Shown piece after piece: positions 1 to 13,200 of a DNA stretch of 64,000 nt. The notes under the pieces are model-generated. The model did no database searches. It saw only the letters and a list, made by a program, of their open reading frames with translations, and was not told where the DNA came from. This DNA comes from Carposina sasakii (taxonomy: Eukaryota > Arthropoda > Insecta > Lepidoptera > Carposinidae). How positions within the stretch are numbered: the first letter of the stretch is position 1; the number at the start of each line of letters is the position of its first letter. Location: the NCBI GenBank assembly GCA_014607495.2, contig CP053152.1, forward strand, positions 8,432,001 through 8,496,000, read 5' to 3'. The position numbers were made by a program, and so were the translations under genes.

Positions 1-1658
1 ATCAAGGAAACCCACGTATGGATTATAGTAACGTTACAGCTACCGAAATATTATATCACTGGATCAATTACTAGCAGATAGAGCACAAAACATTTGTCGT
101 TCATTACAAAAACATTTATCGTTCTTATGCTCAGCTTCAAAGAACGATGGAAAAACTTGTGCAAATAAAATAAAAGATATTTAATGGTTATTTATTTAAT
201 AGTTGTTAAATCCCTTTAATCTAAATAAGACACTAAAGCACTTAAAACAACGTTTCTTATTTGTACGTATGCAATAGTGGTACGAAATATAAGTATTCAT
301 AATTATGTACTTGTAAATATACCAATTTACATTCCAGGTCTTTAGGATCACGGACAGTATCACAATGGCTTAGACCATCCTTTTATATTTTGTAAATGTG
401 TAATGTAAATTGTGCAAATTTTATGTTACCTATATTTAGGTCAATACAAATTCCATTGGGTTCTCTGCAATTATTCCTACTTTTCTTTAGAAACGGATAA
501 TCTAATCTTTACTTATTAATTATTATGTATCCACCATAAAAATTAGCTGTTTAAAAGAACTCAGTTGACCTTCAAAAATGCAAGCATTACATTGATTCAC
601 GTTTATGCTACTTAGCAATACTAGGCATTTCCTTACTAGTTAAAAGTGCTATTAAATAACGAAGGGCACTAAAACAGCCCAAAGCTGTAGAATGGAATTA
701 CGCTGCATTATAATAGCACAAGTTTATGCTATTATGCAGCATTAGGCATTATCCTACTATTTAAAAATGCTATTGTAGACCCTTAGACATAAAAATCAGC
801 TAAAAGCTGTATGGCATTTACATGACATAATGGTTTATGTTTATGTTACTAAACAGCATTGAGCATTTATATCCTACTTAAAAATGCAATTGTAGAGCCA
901 AATGTACTAAAAACAGCTGAAAGCTGCAAAGCTGCTTTGTGTATTGATGCACTAAAACTACAGGCATTACAAAATCATTTTGATATGCCATTATCCACCC
1001 CTTATAAAGTGTAAAGTATCATAATGGTTTCAAAATGCTCATATAAAGCATCAAGATGCTCGGTAAACTCATATAAGAGTTTCTACGAACCTTAAGTTCT
1101 ACATAAGTTAATTATCCGTTTGTTAAAATGCTTCCTGTGTTACTTGGGTTGTTCGTGGTAGAAATGTCATTGAATGAAATGTCCATTAAAATTAAATTGT
1201 GAGTACACTCTATTTTTTCCCCGTCTAGTTTTTCAAGGTCAAATTGGTCAAATTTTCGGGAGGCAGTTTTTAGTAAGAAGCGCTGTTTCCAGCTTGTATA
1301 CATTTCTATGCTGTCCCACGCCTTTGAACTAACGTCACCCAATTGTATTGCCTTCCCGGACTTTCAAATTTCGAACAAATTGTTTGTATGGGAATGTAGA
1401 AAAGGAATGTTTTAGACATGTTCAGCCATTTTTTAAAATTTTTCTCTCCGTTAGAACCATCCCTGTACTTCAAGGAATACGCTAAAAAAAGAATTAGCGA
1501 AATCGGTTCAGCCGTTCTCGCGATTCGCGCTTAACCAACACATTTAGCGATTCATTTTTATATTACAGAAGAAAAATATAGATATAAAACTACACATAGC
1601 TTTTACAATAAATCGAAAGGTCATTCTAATCCTCGTTTAATTAGTCTAGAATACTTAC
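1..1658. other. Gene-free left edge (last visible Nup155 intron or flank)
   Basis: No convincing coding exon is seen. I looked on the minus strand for the C-terminal part of Nup155 and did not find it, so it should lie left of base 1. The stretch is AT-rich. It holds a degenerate tandem repeat at 596-955, and around 1490-1530 a 'cggttcagccgtt' phrase typical of lepidopteran interspersed elements. A 76-codon minus-strand open frame at 1112-1342 has no recognisable features. Confidence 0.5.
596..955. repeat. Degenerate tandem repeat, about 115-120 bp x 3
   Basis: Three diverged head-to-tail units begin near 601, 721 and 831. Each has the order 'gtttatg..', 'gcatt', 'cctact..ttaaaa.tgc', then 'cagc..aaagctg'. 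The units have clearly diverged, so the array is old. No coding content is seen. Confidence 0.55.
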
Positions 1659-4600
1659 GCAGCGGGAAACAATGAGGCGTATTGGCGTGTTCTCGTCCCA
1701 GAGTAGTAACTTTGCTGAGAACGACAGCCATTCTGTCGTCGGCTGTATCGAGCGCTCGCGACGAATTCTCTGCTTCCGACAGAATGTTGCTCCAAATGTT
1801 TTCCACTAGGAGAGCGTCGTTGTGTCCCGAACACGACACGATTGCCAGCTTGCACTCCCATAGGTTGTAGCGGTCGGCATACTCTTCATATAGCTGAGAG
1901 GAAAATATTATTCTAAATATTTGCAGACGTTGCATGAAATGGTAATGCAAATATAAACATCATAAAATAAAATAGGTCGCATAAATTATAATAAAAATTT
2001 CAAATCACACACAATCAGCCTATTGCAGTTCACTGATGGATGGAAGCCTCCGTTAGCGGACGCCACAAGGCTACTATAGAAAGGGGTTTTTGTCCATAGT
2101 CACCACGCTAGTCAGTTGGGTTGGTGACAACAGTGTGATTTTCGGACTATGTGATCTCGAGCAGCCGGTCGTTTCCTCAGCAGCATAGTAGGTAGCTAGC
2201 CACCCCAGCTGCCGGAAGGTCACCCCTAGCCGGTCGTCGTACCTGCGTGATCTCTAGCAGCTGGTCATCAAGGCGCTACAGCAATAACTCTCCCAGCACC
2301 CAGAAGCAGTAACTGATCATCTCTGGAGGAACCTGTGTAATTTCAAGCAGCCGGTCGTTTCCTCTGCAGCTGTAGCTGCCCCAGCGCCCTGAAGCAGTAG
2401 CTGGTCGTCGAGGCGCTGCAGCAGTAACTCTCCCAATCCCGGTCGTCGCTAGCTGGTCGTGGTACCTGCGTGATCTCGAGCAGCTGGTCGTCCAGGCGCT
2501 GCAGCAGCGGCGGCGGCGGCTGCAGGCGGCGGGGCAGCGCGCGGCACGCGGCGCGCACAGCGGCCTGCACGCGCGCCACCTCGGCCGCCTCCTCCAGGCG
2601 CCGCGCCGCCTCGGCCGCGCCCGCGCCGCCCGCCGCCGCGCCGCGCACCGTCACCACGCCCGCCGACAGCCACGCCACGCGCGCCGACAGCGGCGCGCCC
2701 GTCCTGCAAGCGGCAACGTCTCAATGGCCTATTTCATACTAACTACATGTATCGAAAGATTACACTAGTACAAGAAATCGCGAAAAAATAATGAGGGATT
2801 TTCTGACAACTATTAAAAGTAAAAAAATTTAGTTCATATCACCTGGATAGATGGCGAGAGCGCATCACCTACCCTAATCCCCCCCACCTCACCCCTCAAC
2901 CAAAGACATCAATAGTTCCTAAGCACGAAGCAGACTATACACGTACTGCTGTACACGTCCGACTAAAAATCGGTCCGGTAGGAAAAACAAAGATATAGCA
3001 GACCTTAGCATTGCTTGCATCTCCGCTAAATTAAAGGTATCTATCTATACTCTACTACACGAGGGTTAATAGTTATAAGTATCTGTAGCATTTAATAGTA
3101 TGGGATGGGATGAAAGGCATATATAGGAGTACGGAGACGGACATAGACTACATTCTGTAGTTTACGCATATGAAGTCACGGGCAACAGTAGTCATTCATA
3201 AATTTAAGTTTATTTAAAAAAATAAGTAGGTATCATCTCGTATTAAGATTATAATCTGGACGTCTACTCTGAAGTGACGATAAACGAAATATCGGCCGAA
3301 TATCGAGGTGTTTCCTACTACGAACTTCCTTCGATCGGATGAGTCGCGCCGTTTATTCATTCTGTCCGATCGAACTCTATTTGACAGGTATAAGGCTAGA
3401 TAATAGAAAGCTTATAATATTAGTCAATGTGAATTATTCTCTATGGTTCCGAATGAGTTGTGAACTCAGATGAATGAATCCGAAGCATTTTCGTATTAGG
3501 GTCAAAGGCTGTCACAGGCTTCGATTCGGTCGGGCTTCGGTCGGACCGAAAGATTCGAAAGCGGCATTTCAGAGTAGACCCCCTGATACTATTAACCCCA
3601 TGTAGCAAAATCCAACTTGTTACTTGCTATGTCTCCTACTCGTGTGCTACACCGTCTTTAGAAAACCGACCGGATTATTTATTGTCGGCTGTACAGTCTG
3701 GGTGTGTAGCCAGCTTTAGTCATCAGTGCAGTCTATTCACGGAACTATTACTATCCTTCAAGCTGTGAGAGGTGAGGTGGGGGGGGGATTTTTTTTTATT
3801 ATTTTATTTGGAAAACATACAGCCTCATCACTTAAGTGTACAGAACAGAGTACAGATAGGTATTTTAACTTGTCAGAAAATCCCTCATTATGAAGTATTA
3901 GCTAGCATGAAAACTTCAGAGATTTAACAATTATGGAATTTTTTATTTGTATCAGGCGTTACTGTTCGGAAGTTCAAATTTGTTAAAGTTTTCATGCTAG
4001 CGTAATTATTTTTGAGTCGGCAGATCCGAGGGTCAGCGGAGGGTGTAGGGCTCGGTGGTGGGCGAACCCTTGATGGAAATTTTGGAACTAAGCGGGTGGT
4101 CGCCCGCCTTCTCCAGCACCTTCTACAGCAGGTCCAGCAGCCGCACGGCCGCGTGTGTATATATATATGTATGTATGTGCACCCTCACCCCGGGCTAGTG
4201 GCCAGCCCCTCCAGCACGCTGGCGGCCGCGAGGTGGTCGCCCGCCTTCTCCAGCACCTTCCACAGCAGGTCCAGCAGCCGCACGGCCGCGTGCGCGGGCG
4301 CCGCGCGGGCCGCCGCCTGCAGGTACGTGCGCAGCGACGCGGGCGGTGCCGTGCCCAGAGACAACAGCTCTGTACAACCAATACACAGTGTTTACAAGAG
4401 GGCATTCCTAATTTTAAAGTATGTAACAAAATTATATACTTTTGTTCATTTTAAATTACCTGAACCCAAATTTTTAGATATGAGCCATTCATATACAGCA
4501 ACATGTAAAAGTTCGTCGTCTCGAGACAAGCACTCCCAAACTAGTTTGCGACCCTGGAAACAGAGCAACATTTGTTATTCTGTACTTTATATTAGGGTCG

Positions 4601-7278
4601 ATTCTTACAGTCACACTTAAACCTAAACCTAATCTTAGTCAGGTCTATCTCTCTCCGTACTTAATATAAATGGCTGAAAGAGAAAAGGACAGGTAGGGCT
4701 AATTTTACGTTTAGGTTTAAGTGTGACTGCCGGAATCGACCATAATGACATACTAAATAATTAACAACAATAATTAACAGGTCTTTGCGGCTATAAAGTT
4801 AGCAAAGTCATATCCCCTCCTTCTCCCCCCGTATATAGTGCGTTTCAGCTTATAGTACCGCTAGCTAGATGATGGCGCTAGTGTATGACCACATTTTCTG
4901 TGGCATACAAAAGATTTTAGTTCCAAAATCAGGCATATGAATTATTCTATGAAACAGACTCTACTCGGATACGTTTACTGCGTTTCGCACAAACTTAGTA
5001 AACTTATGCTTAATGTGAGTTTTTTTGGCTGCTCGATCGCCGTAAAGTAAACGCATTTTTATATAGAATTGAGTGAGCGCCATCTAGCGGTTAACTATGT
5101 GAACTAAAATTGCCAGTATAAGTTTCCAATCGATGACGCGATGATCGAAAAGTGTACGTTTTTGTTCGGAATTAGCGAGTGCGAGTATTTACAACGGCAG
5201 CGTTTTGATAGTTCGAACGGTTAACGTTTTAACTCGTACGAAGTATTTACTCACTACATATTCTTAAGTGAATGAGGAAGTATTTGATCGTTGAGGAGTT
5301 TATGTTGCATGGATGTGATGTCGGCACGGTATTTTTTGCTTGAATGACGTTTAGGAGTGCTAGAGCGAGCACGAGATGAGCGATATTTTATGTCCCGTAG
5401 GTACCTACTCGTGCAAATTCTCTATGTACCAATACACCAGACAGCTTTTAAATTCTTAATGTGTACCTATAGCTACTCCGGCTCACTAATGTAAGGTCTA
5501 TTCAGCGGGTTACTAGGGGATAACATAAGTACCTACCTAGGTGAATATGTAACGTGGTGCACCAACTAGAATCATTATCAAAGTTATTCATTGTGTGTTT
5601 CTGTTGTTGTGGCTGGTTTTCATATTAAATAAAATTGAAATTAATATAAGGAATACAATTAAAAGAATACAAATGAAAAATCATTAAAACGATTAAAACA
5701 CTCGTAAAACATAGGTATGTAAACAAAAGCCACAGATTATACCTATATTATAAATAACACACAATGTTATCTTACTAAATGTGATGGTAACTTCTTTGAC
5801 GGGACACGAATGTCTATTTAAACTTCTTAATTTAGTCGGTTATCCATAGGAGCGGCCGACTATCGAGTGGCGTGCTAACTACTCACTATGAAATAACTTC
5901 CATTTAATCGAATGTACAATGGTAGCTCACACTCGCATGCAGTCGATACTCGATACTCACGATGTATGCCCGATTTAGGCTGCGTTTCCATTGACGCGGA
6001 GCTGGGCGGAGCGGTGCTTAGCGGTGCATGAATTGTCCAATCACCATGCTCGAAATCTCCGCTCTGCTTCAATGGAAACAGCACGAGCGGAGCGGGGCAG
6101 AGCTGAACGGATATTCATATAAAATAAGCGAGGTGATGCGGAGCGGAGGACAGCGGGGCGGTGTGGAGCGGAGGACAGGGCGGTGCGTTGCGGAGGGTAG
6201 CTAGGTATATTTATATTAGTAATTAGTACTTGGGTCATTATTGTTAATGTGATGTAAAATAAAGCAGGAAATACATACATAGAATTAACATTTTTTATTT
6301 GCAGAACAGAACGAAACTCTCTCTCACTCTCGAAACTAAGGTAGCAAAGGTCGCGCAAAGTAATTTGAGCGCTAGCGCTGTTGTAGCTAGGTCGCAATTC
6401 GAACGTTTCCTATCAGGGAGTGCGTAGTGGACGAACGGGAGAGCGAAGGGACTCTCCGCTCCGCACCGCACCGCCCCGCTCCGCTCCTCTCCGCTCTGCT
6501 TCAGTGGAAACACTCACCACTTTTCACCGCTATTCTCCGCTCATCTCCGCACAGCTCCGCGTCAATGGAAACGCAGCCTTACGCGGAAGTTAAGTTACTC
6601 GATTGATTTAGCAAAACTCACACTAAGCACTCTGAGCAATAATAGATTCGCTGCGCGTAATATTCTGGTAAATTGACTAACCGTCATTTTCAAAACTAGA
6701 GATCATAAAGAATCTCGGATTTTTTATATACCAATTTGAAATTTTGTATGAAAACAATAGAACATTTAATTTGAATTATGCAAAAAATATCCCTAGATCG
6801 GTTATTGAAATTGGCTGTAAGAAACGCACCTGATAATTAGCATCAGCCGGCGACAGAGTGGAGACGCCATCGTTCTGACTGTTGGACGTGTTAAGAATGC
6901 GCTCGCTGGTCACATCTGTACTGCGTTCGTACAAACGTTCTAATGCGTTGCACACTTCGCGGTATATCTCCATTCTAGAGCCAACAGAAACTCAACGTAA
7001 ATCACACAAATCTAACCATAAATTGGTTTATTATTAGTAGTAGTGCCCGGCCTGGTCGCGCGGGTCCAGCTTGTACATGTACTAATGTACCTTCTGTAAT
7101 AGATGAGATGTCCCTCGCGGTCCTGCGGCGGCTGCTCGCTGCGGTAGTAGTGGCCGGCCTGGTCGCGCGGATCCAGCTTGCTTGCGCACGCACAGCACAG
7201 TTCTACCACGCCCGAGTACAGACCGGTTGAAACCAGTTTAGCGCACACTAGCGGCAGGTTCACGTTCGGTGCTACGTC
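1659..7278 (-). CDS. Nup155: Nup155 exons 16-21: C-terminal alpha-solenoid
   Basis: Exons: 7278-7091, 6974-6830, 4553-4460, 4369-4189, 2703-2466, 1893-1659. All phases join. Exon 16 has [22 protein letters not shown], the counterpart of the family 'FYEGVVEL..KKDP' helix pair. Exon 18 has [18 protein letters not shown]; exon 19 has [20 protein letters not shown]; exon 20 is Ala/Arg-rich and ends in [14 protein letters not shown]; exon 21 has [33 protein letters not shown]. Exons 16, 19 and 20 each have a partial copy in the downstream intron. Exon 21 ends in C|GTAAGT and the continuation is off the left edge. Confidence 0.9.
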
Positions 7279-10200
7279 CTGAAAGGAATTCAATCTCATC
7301 AAAAACATAAATGTGAAAATGAGAGCCAAAGACAAAAGAAGTGATATCTAAATGGGTGCCAAGTTCAATGGTCAGTCCTGAAATGTATTTATAACAACAT
7401 AAAATATAATTTCTTCTTATAATTTAGGATAATATATTGTAGCCTAAGGTCTGATTTGGCTAGTTCTTATATTAATTATTATTAATTACTTACTATTAAA
7501 TAGTCATGGAAGAGAGAAATTCGCGGAACAAAAAAATTATAACCGATAGGTAACAGTTTTAGAGCTTACGAAGGCTATAATATAATTCGTTTATGAAAAC
7601 TAGCCAAACCAGACCTTAGGCTACAATATATTATCCTAAATTATAAGAAGAAATTATATTTTATGTTGTTATAAATACATTTCAGGACTGACCATTGAAC
7701 TTGGCACCCATTTAGATATCACTTCTTTTGTCTTTGGCTCTCATTTTCACATTTATGTTTTTGATGAGATATCATTACTTTTTGTATAGGTACGTATATA
7801 CATAAATTATTAGTACCTAAGTAAATTATTCGTAATAATAGAAGCCGCTAAACTGCCGAAAGAAAAGAATCATGCATGCATGCTCGATCGAGACTCTTCA
7901 GGGCGAGCAGTAAGAAAAGAACCCCTTTTGGAGCGCTAGTGCCGCTAGTGAGTGTACGTACGTTTTTAAAGCCGCACAGTGGTTCCAATGTATGGGAGGT
8001 GCTGGACATTCGCATCCAAAAAATAAAATTGGTGAATCTTGAGAAACTAATTATGCCATCTTGTTTGGTAGATCAATGTCTTTGAAAGTTATTATTTAAA
8101 GTTTTTTTGTAACTGTTATATTTGAGAGATAATTGAGAAATAGTATCTTCTTACTATGGAAATGGTCAAATTTACTTACATATCTCTTGATTCCGGCCTC
8201 GTTTCAAGTTGCGGTCTTCGGTATTGTGTTTATATTTGAGAGAACTACAATTAATGCTAACACACATAGTGCGCCAAACGTGCACTTTCTGCGGTACATA
8301 GAGATGTCTATTTTTATATACGAAAAAGTTCCATACTGAACACTACAATGAAAGTGATCTTGTAATTTTGATTTTTGACATGTCCAAAATGTAGGTCAAA
8401 TGGTTTGAGAACTAAATTACACTAAAATTGTTAGTGGTAGTATTTATTTAGTAAAATTCAAAAAATACGAAAAGCACAACATGCATTATAAATCTATAAA
8501 ATAGTACAGATAAATTTAACTAAAAATGTCTATAAACACAGAGAGAAAGACCCTAGTTACACGAATGAGATCTTTTTATTAAACTGTAATAAAAAATTTA
8601 TTTATTTATATTTATTTTAATTAAAATTTTAATTTATTTATGAATCGTCTTCACAATCATCATCGATCAATTCTGATGCGGAGTCTATTTCGATTAACTC
8701 GTTTATATCGACAAAATTAAATTTACCTGTCTCGGATATAATCAGTTCATAAAATTCTGAGAAACAAGATTTTTTAATAAATTTGTTATACATTGGGCGA
8801 ATACTTGTAAGAACCGGATCAGAAGATAATAAAAGATTGTGTAGTACATCTTCATTACACGAGACACTGCTATGTTTTCTTGAATGTCCTTCGCGGTACT
8901 TTCTAAATTCTTTATTTCGTGCCTCCGAGGCTTCTTCGGATAAAAAGCCGATAGGCATCATTGAAAAGTTCTCAATGACATCTGGCCCATGGACCAGCAA
9001 TTTGTGGAGACTAGACGGCATATAAAACCATGGATATAATTCCACGTAGAGCAAAGTAGTGTCATTACAGAACATACGAAATTTGTCAATGTCGAGTTTC
9101 TCTCCTGAAGATATACACTGTAAAATGACAGCTAGCCTTCTTAAAAGTCTCGCATCTAATCCGGTTAATTCAGCAGATTTTTCTGGGTTTTCAAAAAACC
9201 TTCTAGCACAATTACCGGTGTTGGTGGTTCCACTCCCTTGCTTGACAACATCAAGACGCATTCCAGTTTCTTTTTTGAAGTTTTCTTGAATTGCTGATTT
9301 TCTTTCAGCAACATTCTTCTTTGCTTCATCACCTCTAGCTTGCCATGATTTTATGTCTAATCTGTATGCGATGTGAAGACAACACTCCATGGTCCGGATC
9401 CATGCATGGAGCGAGCTAAGTCCGTATTTAAACATGTCTTCGTGCACTGGCTTGCTTCTTACTTTACTAATGTCGTTCATCTCATTTGGACGCGCTTTGC
9501 AAATGTCGCACACTGATGCTGCTGTGCCTGATATGTATGAGTGAATCTTACCATCTATCATCGTCAAATGCAACTGGTGCTTTACACTTACGTCATCGCT
9601 CTTAGTAGGTTGCAGAAGCTTAATCTCTTCTTCGAATTCAGACATCTCCATTTGAACATTTTCTTTTGTTTCTTTGATGAACTTGATTAGGATTGGTCGA
9701 CAAAGAGATGTTGACGAGGGCCGCTCATTTTCCCAAATTATTTGGCCAGTTTCGGATGTGAGCTGGATTGGTACAAGACTTGCAACAAATACACTGGCGA
9801 AATTCGTTTCCTCAGTTTCACTTGTTTTCTGGTGGTAAACACTTTGATCCGAAGCACCGTCAAAGCCCCATTTGCTCACGAGCACCAGGTTTTTCTCCTC
9901 AGTGGTAGAGAGGTTTTGGGTTTGTAGAAGTCTTGTCGTAGTAAGGTCTAGCAACGCTTGCAATTTGATTTTAGCAGAGTGTTCAGTAATTGTAACGTCT
10001 TCTTGTTTTGGGTAACATTTCTTTTTTTCTTTCAGAAGCATGTAATAACTGGGATATTGAGCTACTCCTTCTTTAGCATGAAAATCCCGTAAAGTCATAT
10101 AACGCCATTTTGAAAGGTTCATCGACACAAACAAAGCTAGGGCCTTTAGTGGAGATATACATTTATCTGAATCTGTGGTACTCCGTCCGCCAATGAAATC

Positions 10201-13200
10201 TTTGATCTTAGAAGCTTCTGTAGGATTTTCCATTAAAAACTTCATAATATCAGCTACATCATTTTCCCCTGCAGCCCTAAGACTGCTTTGTGCAGAAAAC
10301 ATAATCTCGTCAGTGCTGCTAGATGCCCTAAGTACTTCAGTGCGTCTTTTCTTTTGACGAGGACTTAAATCTTCAAAGGGCTTACGAGGAGAGACATGAG
10401 TACACGTAGAGGCATCGGATTTAGAAGGTAAATTCGTCTGCTCAGTAGTTTCTTCTTCTATTGCGTTCGTAGGTAATACTTGTAAAGGCAAATTATTTTC
10501 CTTTAGGGAATCCGGCCACTGGACTTCAGACTGCAACCACTCTGAGTGTTTATTTAGAAACTTTCCTTCGCTTCTTCCAGCTTGAGACCATTTAGGATAG
10601 ATCCGGTAGCAAAATCGACGACACCAGTTCTTTAAGTCTTCTTCGGCACCTTCACAAAGAGAAACGTTGCAATTCGTTTTAAGGACACCGAATAGATGAT
10701 CAAAGTCACGTAGATCATTGTGTTTGCGTAAAGCGCAATAAAGGTCAAGATTTGTAACAAATCCACGGAAAGACATATTTATTAGAACGAAATAGAAATC
10801 AAAACTGATGTAAAATAAAGGATTACCAACCAATTTATACTACACTACCCTCATTACTGCGTACTGCGTACAATTGTTATTCTTGTAATGTTTTAGTACT
10901 AATGATTTCAATTAATAATCACCTGCATCAAATAATTGTTGAAAATGCTAAAAATTACTCTAAGAATGACATCTGTAATTGATAGAAATGCTAATGACTA
11001 CTGTCTTAATGATAATGCAATAATTTAATTAATTAATTATTTAAAAGTCTAAGACCGTCTGTGGATCGATCGTTGCCCTCGTTTGCAAATTAATTAATTT
11101 AATTATTATTTTTTTATTTCTGCAACATCATTTATCGATACGCATATTTAGAGGGGCCCTTATTCCTCTATGATTTTAACAGAAAATTGTAAGATCCTTG
11201 TCATTGTAGTATATTATAATATAAAAATCAAACATTTCTATGTACCGCAGAAAGTGCACGTTTGGCGCACTATGTGTGTTAGCATTAATTGTAGTTCTCT
11301 CAAATATAAACACAATACCGAAGACCGCAACTTGAAACGAGGCCGGAATCAAGAGATATGTAAGTAAGTTTGACCATTTCCATAGTAAGAAGATACTATT
11401 TCTCAATTATCTCTCAAATATAACAGTTACAAAAAAACTTTAAATAATAACTTTCAAAGACATTGATCTACCAAACAAGATGGCATAATTAGTTTCTCAA
11501 GATTCACCAATTTTATTTTTTGGATGCGAATGTCCAGCACCTCCCATACATTGGAACCACTGTGAGCCGTAACAAACCGTATGTATTCGTTACTGAGTAA
11601 CGGGTACTGCATCAAGTACCAAGTAACGAAACGTTACCCAGGAATTCGTCTCGTTACTCGCATGTTTCGTATCATGGTATCATACGTATTTTTCGTATAA
11701 TATACACTGTTTCGGATCGCAAGTGGTGTATTGATATGTTTGTTTTTGATCGTATGTTCTACCAATGCGCGGTTCATTTAAATCGCTTATTACAAAGAAC
11801 GGTGATTAGGTTTGTTTAAAGTAATTATATATTTTTTTATCGTCAAAGTTTTTTACTGTTTTGTACTAAGTTTGTTGGTTAAAATTTTCTAAATAATAAA
11901 TCTATTGCAATATTATGTCGACAGTTCACGTCGATTCGACTCGTTACCATACTACAGTTACTGTACCATATACGGTATCGGAAGTAACGAGTTCGGTAAC
12001 GATACGATAGTAACGAGTTCAGTAACGATACGATAGTAACGAATACTCTTGGTCAACGTAACTAATACATACGGATACGCTTTTATTCGTTACTTTTACA
12101 CCTCTAATACATAAATCATTCCAGCCACAATACAACATGCATGTACATACTCTATGATAATTTCACGCACGACCCTGAATTTATACTGACTCGTTGAAAG
12201 TACATACTTAAAAGAAAATAAAACTTATATCGCGTTTTAATTACAACAGTAGCTCCATCTAGTTTACCAAACTTAATTTTGTACGGGGAGAACAATTAAG
12301 TGAATAGTTATAATAAAATGATGAAAATATACCAGTTTCAGATTTTTCCCTTTGTATTCACCTATCTGTATGCCAAATTTGAACTTTCTATGTCATCTGG
12401 AACTGGGTTAGAGTTTTGATTCTATAGATCAGTCAGTGATAAAATTGACGATTTTTGGAAGTTAATATCTAACTAACCGTGTTTGAGAAGTGTTTATGAA
12501 ATTTAGAGCACATATCAATTTCGCAAGCTTCAATATTTGACAAGTTTACGTGAAACAGTTTTTGAATTATGAGGGTGTCAAAAGTGGCTCCAAATGGTTC
12601 GTGTAAAATTACACACGGTGCTGGTCTCCAGTTCTGCTAGCTGGAACTTTGGCTTGACACGCTACCGCGTGAAGGTGCTGAAGGGACTCTAGCTACACAG
12701 GCACAAACCAGACCCTTCCCAGGTATGACTCCATAAAAATGTTCGTGATAAAGAAGAGAATGCGTAATTAAAAAAAAAAACACCTGTATAATATCATGTT
12801 GATTACCTTGCAAAGTTTGAGCGCATGTTGCAACATTTCTTCCCTTTCCGCCGGATTCTTTTGTTGCTTCGCAAACATAAGCAGCTCGTTAGCCTGAAAT
12901 GGATACATATTGAAATACTAACCTTAAACTATATAGCTATTCTAACCATGATATACACTATGTTCGTGATGTAAGAAAGCAAGTTTCTATGGACGGATTA
13001 AAACAATTAAATTAGCAGACAAAACTAAACAACTTAAAGGGCGTCATAGAACCACGCATTTAATATTCGAATATGCTACTCACTTTGGAGCAAGTGGCGT
13101 CCTCCTGGCGATAGAGCGTGGGACACAGCTCTCGCAGCTTGGTGGATATTCCGTCCACGGACGCGTTGTCCCGGCAGGTACCCAGCCACGAGGGAACCTA

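Noticed and set aside
2343..2742. Several overlapping GC-rich open frames on both strands
   Set aside because: Only the frame of exon 20 matches the Nup155 solenoid; the others are Arg/Gly/Ala-rich shadows.
4012..4620. 202-codon plus-strand open frame
   Set aside because: It is the antisense shadow of Nup155 exons 18 and 19 and of the partial exon 19 copy; no start context or family.
7975..8060. A full 12/23 recombination signal (heptamer-spacer-nonamer) at the Transib end
   Set aside because: The heptamer is exact but no ACAAAAACC-like nonamer sits at 12 or 23 bp; an A-rich stretch occurs only about 40 bp in.
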